A model generated the notes under the pieces. That model worked only from the letters and a program-made list of their open reading frames with translations, searched no databases and was not told the origin of the DNA. The position numbers were made by a program, and so were the translations under genes. From NCBI RefSeq assembly GCF_937616625.2, contig NC_065577.1:25247501-25311500 (forward strand): 64,000 nucleotides of DNA, written 5' to 3'. Positions 57,619 through 64,000 of this stretch are shown piece after piece. This DNA comes from Mercurialis annua (Eukaryota > Streptophyta > Magnoliopsida > Malpighiales > Euphorbiaceae). How positions within the stretch are numbered: the first letter of the stretch is position 1; each line of letters starts with the position of its first letter.

Positions 57619-60084
57619 TGTTTTTAAACTCTATCTCACTCGAGACCGGCACTAGGGAATGGGAGTGGTAGCTCCGAAACCCGTAGCAAGCCTAAAAACA
57701 CGAATAATTTTTCGTAAATAAAAGTATAATATATAATATAATATATATTAAAACATTTCCGGAAAAACTCTTATAAATAATATACGTATAGATATTAAAG
57801 TATTATATTAGAGTTTACATTCAAAACTAATTATTTGAAATCAATTTACCAATCTTATATTGACACCTACTGACTACTGCAACTCTAGAAACTCATACTT
57901 GTGCAAGTCCGATGAATTCTGGCACAATGAAGGTGGTTTGTCTGATCCGACTCCAACTACCTGCAAACATCAGAGTGAGGGGTCAGTAATTGGGAAAATA
58001 CTGAGTGAGTTTGCAAGTTACTAATGGTATTATCAAGATATAGCATCACATGCTTAATACGTATGTAATTTCCATACATAATATAAGCACACAGCAAACA
58101 TTCCTAAGTAACAGGCTCTATCGAAAGTCTAATCCTTGATTCGCTAATCGTATATAATCGAATCAACTTGATCCAAATGGTTCGACCCGGGAGTGTTTAC
58201 ACTCAACCACGTCAGTCACGACCAATCTCTTAATTCCAAAGTGTGAGTCCAACTCACTGGTGGGTCCAACCCACTAGATACGGGGATCAAGTTACTTAAC
58301 CGAGTTCACTCTCGTGGAGCTCAGGTTATTTTAACCGAGTTCACTCTCGTATCTCACTCTTATCGTATGCGTATTTCGTAATCTTATAAACAATCTAGAC
58401 ACGCTAGACTGACTCACTGGTAATCTCATAGCCTATTGACACTCAATAGGTAATTGATTTCATACTAGCTACTCATATTCAAACAATGAATATTATGGCA
58501 TTCATATAATCTAATTCATCAAATATAATATCTTATGCAAGCAAATCATACACATGCGATGTATTGATAATAATACTAATAGGGTATGAAAATAACTTTT
58601 ATAATAATACGCAAAAGTAAATTGCTACTCACAGTGACCGCTATCCAAAACTGTATTATCGTCACCCGATCACGCATGTTCCGTGCATCGTTTGACCTTA
58701 TAGCTACTCCAGCTCGACGGTCTGATAGCTTGTCGATACATCCATTTCCTATTCACATCATACGTACGTTTAATTCATAAACATAAACCTTGCACTAATA
58801 CTCTAAGTTATAAACTTAGATTAACGTAATCGTATTCCTAATACGGCTCTTAACTTCGATCGCGTTCTAATACTTAATAGAGATACTTATTATATCTCAT
58901 ATTCATCGAATCTTAAACTTAGATTTCTTATATCTCGAAACCCTAATTGAACATATTATGTTCGATAATCAAATTTCTCGTTTTCGGGGTTCATATCCCC
59001 TTTTCAATATCCGACGTACTTGAAGTCGGAAATCTAGGTTCGAAACGGGGCAAAATGGTCCAAACAGGCGCGATTGCTGGCTGTGCGAGCGCCCGAAGGG
59101 TCCCGTGCATACGCACGGCCCAGTGTGCGTTCGCACACCGCATTCAGCCCCCGGAAAAGTCATTATCCGGGCGCTTCGCCGCTCGCCGACGCTCCCGACA
59201 TGCTTCCACTTTACAATAACACATAGTCCAATTCGATTCTCACCAAAAACGACTATGAAAACGTGATTGCGATTCGTTTAATTCGTTAAAATGAAATAAC
59301 CCTTATTTATTAATTCTCACAATAAAAACGTCAAGTTTACCTCGATTTGAAGCTTATAAATGATAGAGAATCGAATTCTGAACAAATCGATATAAAGAAT
59401 GCTTGATTTGGGCGAGAAACGGCGGCGGATCGAATCGACCGTCATATTTTCTTTCTTTCCTCTGTTCGATCATCACATTTTCTTTCTTTCCTCTGTTCGA
59501 TCGTCACATTTTCTTTCTTTCTTTCTTTAATTACTCACTTTAATCCTTCAATTCTTTAACTCAAATCATTTCTCTTTTAAACTTTCTAATTTAACCAAAC
59601 GGTTAAATTATCCTTTTTATACGTATTATTTATATCCAATTAAATAATACTTAACCCAAAAATTATTATTATCCGTCAATATCTTTTAATTACTAATCTC
59701 GAGATTAAATTGGCTAATTTGCAGATTGGTCCTTAAACTTTCCAAAAGTTGCAATTTAGCCCGAAACGCATCCGCGTCCAAATTTTAAAAGGTCTCCGAT
59801 TGACCTGAAATTTTTACCACTATTAATATAAAACATTTCGCGGACCTTGGAGAAATAATTTCCCTTTTCGGAACTTAACTGGTTAAATTACCACTTTAGT
59901 CCCTAAACTCTAGTTCAGGACTTTTCTTGACATTTTTCCTTTTAATTTAAATTCCAACTTTAGAATTGGAATATGATATTAAATTCCTTTAATTTCTTGG
60001 AAATTATTTCCGATATCCCCACCCTGATGAATCAGTACTGGACACACGGTCCAGTTAAATACTTAAATATTTTGGGGTATTACA
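57619..60084 (-). mobile_element. Isolated LTR related to the 9.3-kb element, inverse orientation
   Basis: On minus it begins TGTAATACCCCAAAATATTT and ends near TTTAAAAACA, 2466 bp, close in size to the other LTRs. Shared tracts are TTGGAATTTAAATT, AGGCTTGCTACGGGTT (57680-57700) and ATACTGAGTGAGTT (57998-58012). Overall similarity is clearly lower than between the two complete LTRs. The flanks (TTTCT and AAAAC) are not duplications. At the site of the palindrome array it has GTGCATACGCAC and GTGCGTTCGCAC (59102-59137). It may be the remnant of a partly deleted element. Confidence 0.7.
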
Positions 60085-63000
60085 AAAACTTTGAGTGGTA
60101 TGTCGTAATGAGTGTACGGGGAGTAAAACGCAACAATCGGATTAGAATTTGGTTGAGTATAAAATGGCTAGAATGATTAAAATGGGTGGCATGATAGAAA
60201 TGTGAAATCTGAAAGTGTTAAGTAGTTGACTGCGATGGTTTAGTGCTCCTAGGCCATTGTTCTTTTATGATTGGATTATAGGAAAGAGTCAATCAATACC
60301 TAGGAACTACTGCAGATTATACGGACTTCCAGTCATGTTTTTTAAACGTCATCAACGTTTTTATCGATTTTTTGGAAGTTTTGTGAAACGTCCTCTCAAG
60401 AGTCGAGTTAGATCTGTGCGCGAGCACAGTACATGTATCGTGTTTACTCGAGTATGCATTATGCTTTCGAGTATCTATAGTCTGTGAAGAGCTATATACT
60501 CTCGAGACTCATTTCATATAAGAAGATCATCGAAAACAAGCGATGAGATTGAATCGATTGAATGTTATATGACTGATAAGACGAGTTATGAATTGTTTTG
60601 CAGCGCGACCACTCAGGAGAGGGATATGCTCGCAGGTACATAAACCTGCAATCATAGACGGTATGACAAATGTGTATCTGTGATTGATTGACACGAATAC
60701 GATTCGTGCCTTGTGATTAAACGTTGCTAAGATTTGTTAATTCTATGCTAAGCGGAATGCTCGCAAGAATTAAAACACGCGACGTAGCCGAAGAAAATCT
60801 AGGAGACACTGATTTTCTTTGGATTCGGCCAACATAGGTCCTTATAGGTACGATGGTGATATGAATAGACTATGTATGACGCGAGTACATGATTTTGTAC
60901 CGCTAAGTCTATGATGAGTAAAATACTCAAGAGACTTACAGAACAAACGTTTCCGAAGAAGGCCCAACAGAATGAAATATTCCTAAGGTTCAGCGTATGC
61001 ATATGGCATTTAGTTACGATGATCTGTATGCTAGGTTTTAAGGAATTCATCGGCATTCCTTATATATAGTATAGCAAAACAAAGAACTACTTGTGCGCGT
61101 GCTAATGCACAGCAAGTACATGAAACCCGAGAAGAGACCAAAAGTAGGAAGGCGAATATACCCAGTCCATTCGACAAGTAGAGGTCGTAGACGAGGCAAA
61201 GGTCAAAAAGGACCTAGTATAAACCAAGATGGGAATGTACAGAAACCGGAAGTGCTACAACAACCCAACATCGATGTTAATCCTTTGGCAGCAAAAGTAG
61301 ATGACATGCAAAATTGTATGCTAATAATAGGATAGTGATACAAGGACAATATGCTTATAAAAAAGAAACACACAAGATATAGATTTGATGTTGGCATACA
61401 TGAAGTGGTATCCAAAAGAGATTGATAGATCGAACAATGCGCTAGATTTTCTAAACGTAGCGGAGCAAATTGCTCATAGACTTTAAGCGAGCGAAGGACA
61501 TACGGTAAAATTGATAAGGATATTGGTGAAAGGATTAGGATCACAGCAGTGGGAAATTTGACACAGACTGATAAAGAATTTTATTAGCTTGTCGACAGTG
61601 CTATACAAATGGAAAGTGCACTGATCCATTTTGATGAAGGTCAAATAAGAAGTGAACGTATGAATTACAAATACCACACGTTTGGACAAATGAGTAAAAT
61701 ATTAACGATAAGCATAACCCAAGGATTAATGCTATAGTTAATAGTAACCTAAAAGACAAATCGCAACAAGGTGAATAGTGAGATTACAATAAGAAGAAAA
61801 GCAAAGTCTAAAGGAAATTGATGCAAATAAGTTATAAGGTGCCAATATGGTGGCAAGGAGGATTCGAACACGATAGTGATCAGGAGGATTAGGATATCGT
61901 GAAGATTATAAAGGATGTTAGCAAGTGCCATAAGAATTAGCAAACTTCTCTGCATGAGTAAGAAGATAGACAAGAGTAAATGGAAGAGAGTGGGTTTAAC
62001 AGACCCGAAAGTCAATAATCAAGATAAGTGATAGGCGTGGAAGTGGAGACACTGCCAAAGGCAGCACATGATAAGAAGAGTTGAATGAATTGAAAAACTC
62101 ATCGAGAATGAATTAAAAAAAGTGTCTTTTATAAATTAAGAGACACGATAAAGATTAATTTCAGAATTATGATATGAAATGATTGAGAATTATAAGAAAA
62201 CTAAGGAGATCGGAGGTGATAAGATTAGACTCATACGAATGATAAACAAAGAAAGTAGCCAAGAAGACTAGAACCATTGGTTCACAATCGGAACAAGAAA
62301 GTTCCAACTTTGCAAGTTCCATGTACTCGCAATGACAGATGTATGTTGCCAGTAAGGACAACAAAGTCAATACGCAAGGGATGCAACATCCCATGTGATA
62401 GGATACCACGGGTGACACGAACCAACCATCTCCTTAAAGACAGAGTTTGTCACGACAACGTCTGGTTAGACACAACCAGATAAATGATGTAATCGAAACG
62501 AACATCATGAAGTTTGAACACTAGAAGCTCGAAAGGGATCAATCCTTTTGAGCTAGCCTAGTGTAAACACGAACGTTTAGGACGTGTCTTTCGAACGACA
62601 TCAGAACCAGGCGAATAGAGCTACATCTTTACATGTGTGAAGAATGTAAATAGTTGCGAATGAAAAGATAATTAATAGATAGTGCAGAGTCTTATGTCGA
62701 GAGAAACTTACGTAAACCCTGTTTTATGAAAAGAAAAGTATTTGATAAAAATGAAATGTTTTGAAAAGACATAATTGTGCCCGGACATGAATCATAAAAA
62801 CATCACATTGACACGAATAGAATTGCATCACTACATCCATATTGCATTCACTAATAGGACATGCATCATTTACATTGTGTATGTCTGGAAATGAAAAAGA
62901 TGAGTGTCATTACAACTCTTGTGATGAGAGAAGTCATCACACCGGCGCACAATTATGACATGATTTGAGAAATGAAAAGTATCTTGATTTTAAATGGATG

Positions 63001-63762
63001 ATTTTTCAAACGTAAGTAAGCTCAGACAGGGACTCTGTATGTAGAGGCATAGGACAAGATTGATCATCTTGTTAGGCCTGTATAAGAACATACGTATATA
63101 GAAAGACGAATAGAATAACGCAAATGAAACGTATCGAGATTTGATTTATAATCTTTAAAGCGGTCTTGTATGTTGAATACAAGAACAACGACGCTACTTT
63201 ATATGTTTGTAAAATGATAGCCACCAAGCATAAGGCTAAGAGTAAGCGTACCTTTATAAGGAGGGAATCAAACATAGAAGATTAGCTACGTCACAAGACA
63301 TGAACCCTAAGTACAAAGAGGATAGTATCGTAGACGATCGAAGAAAGAGAACCGATTCGTAAGGAATATGAATCAAGCACTAGCAAGATAAAGATTGCTT
63401 GCATAAGAAGTTACTCGGTAAGCATATCGAGACAACTCCACCCAAGGATCAGGTAGAATGGAAGATCGTGTAAATCTAACTGTAAGGTCAACGGTTAGCA
63501 AATGATTGATCAGAGTAGCGCAGCGGAAGCGTAGATGACCCATGAGAGGAAAAGAGTTGATGTTATAAAAGAGAATTTTCTCTCACACCCTCACCCCATA
63601 ACCGCTATGAGGTATTCTCATAGCCTCTGTAAGAGGGAGTACATAACAAGTACAAGTTTTATCCAATGAGTAAAAGATTCATAAGAGAAGGTTAAAGGAT
63701 TGGTTCAGTAAAATTAAAAGATTATGAAAATTCGTGGACGAATTTTTATAAGAGGGGAAGAT
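60085..63762 (+). mobile_element. Interior of a second non-autonomous element
   Basis: Similarities to the interior of the 9.3-kb element keep the same order: ATACCTAGGAACTACTGCAG (60298), TGCATCACTACATCCATATT with GTGATGAGAGAAGTCATCAC (62826-62940), and ATGAAAATTCGTGGACGAAT before the polypurine tract. A frame at 61093-61335 is basic (RGRRRGKGQ) and a tract near 61390 reads YPKEIDRSNNALDFLNVAEQ, possibly gag remnants; stops interrupt both. Its 5' LTR and primer site are missing. No pol is seen. Confidence 0.65.
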
Positions 63763-64000
63763 TGTAATAACTCAAAATTTTAAGGTATAAAGTAAAGTAC
63801 TACGAGGCATAGTCGTAAAGATCAAGAACGATAATATCAAATTAAGAATAAGATAATTAGGATTTAGACCGAAGAAGGTCTATTAAAAGTTATCGAAAAA
63901 TAATAATTTAAATACATAAAAAATTATTATTATTCGATAAATTGAAATTTAACGGGACTAAGAAAATCAATAAAATAAATGGTAAGTCCCGAGCTATTAA
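63763..64000 (+). repeat. 3' LTR start of the second element, cut by the window end
   Basis: The polypurine tract AAGAGGGGAAGAT is followed by TGTAATAACTCAAAATTTTA at 63763. Its sequence differs from the LTR of the 9.3-kb element, so it is a separate family or a diverged member. Confidence 0.75.

Overview
The window looks like nuclear intergenic DNA from a flowering plant, probably a eudicot. It is AT-rich and packed with plant-type LTR retrotransposons (a tRNA-Met primer site, a Tekay-type chromodomain polyprotein and a Tat-type element with an antisense gene). It also holds MITEs, telo-box motifs and a fragment of an F-box-associated domain. I see no intact host gene, no tRNA or rRNA gene and no CRISPR array. 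Almost every coding trace is a captured gene fragment or a decayed transposon gene. All calls were made by eye on the sequence.

Layout. (1) 1-38452 is a mosaic of duplicated blocks. 6105-8985 is repeated directly at 14043-17224. 8985-13790 is repeated directly at 22330-27440 and in part at 30650-31996. 15720-21790 is repeated in inverted orientation at 33059-38452. Within these blocks are recurring modules (called R, B, S, T and P here), captured promoters and first exons, three F-box fragments, two MITEs with very long inverted repeats, other fold-back elements, a short open frame starting with a histone H3 tail (27998-28225), and a near-perfect 98-nt hairpin resembling a microRNA precursor (32599-32696). 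(2) 38453-40620 is the 3' part of a Tat-lineage Ty3/gypsy element: the end of pol on + and the lineage's antisense ORF on -. (3) 41988-57618 (-) is a decayed Tekay/Del chromovirus (gag end, protease, RT, RNase H, integrase, chromodomain, 3' LTR). It is split between gag and protease by (4) a complete 9.3-kb non-autonomous LTR retrotransposon, 47815-57140 (+), with GGGTA target duplications. (5) 57619-60084 is a related LTR in inverse orientation. (6) 60085-64000 is the internal part and 3' LTR start of another non-autonomous element.

Most unusual points. The H3-tail frame has its own TATA box. Its C-terminal end and 3' flank resemble those of the Tat antisense gene, including a shared double-hairpin element whose stems differ in sequence but keep pairing, so it may be a retrotransposon protein carrying a histone-tail mimic. 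The LTRs of the 9.3-kb element carry an array of 16-bp palindromes, 10 copies in one LTR and 6 in the other. The miRNA-like hairpin pairs over 43 positions without bulges. The same captured promoters recur in several copies, which suggests that a DNA-transposon or Helitron-type process assembled the left half.
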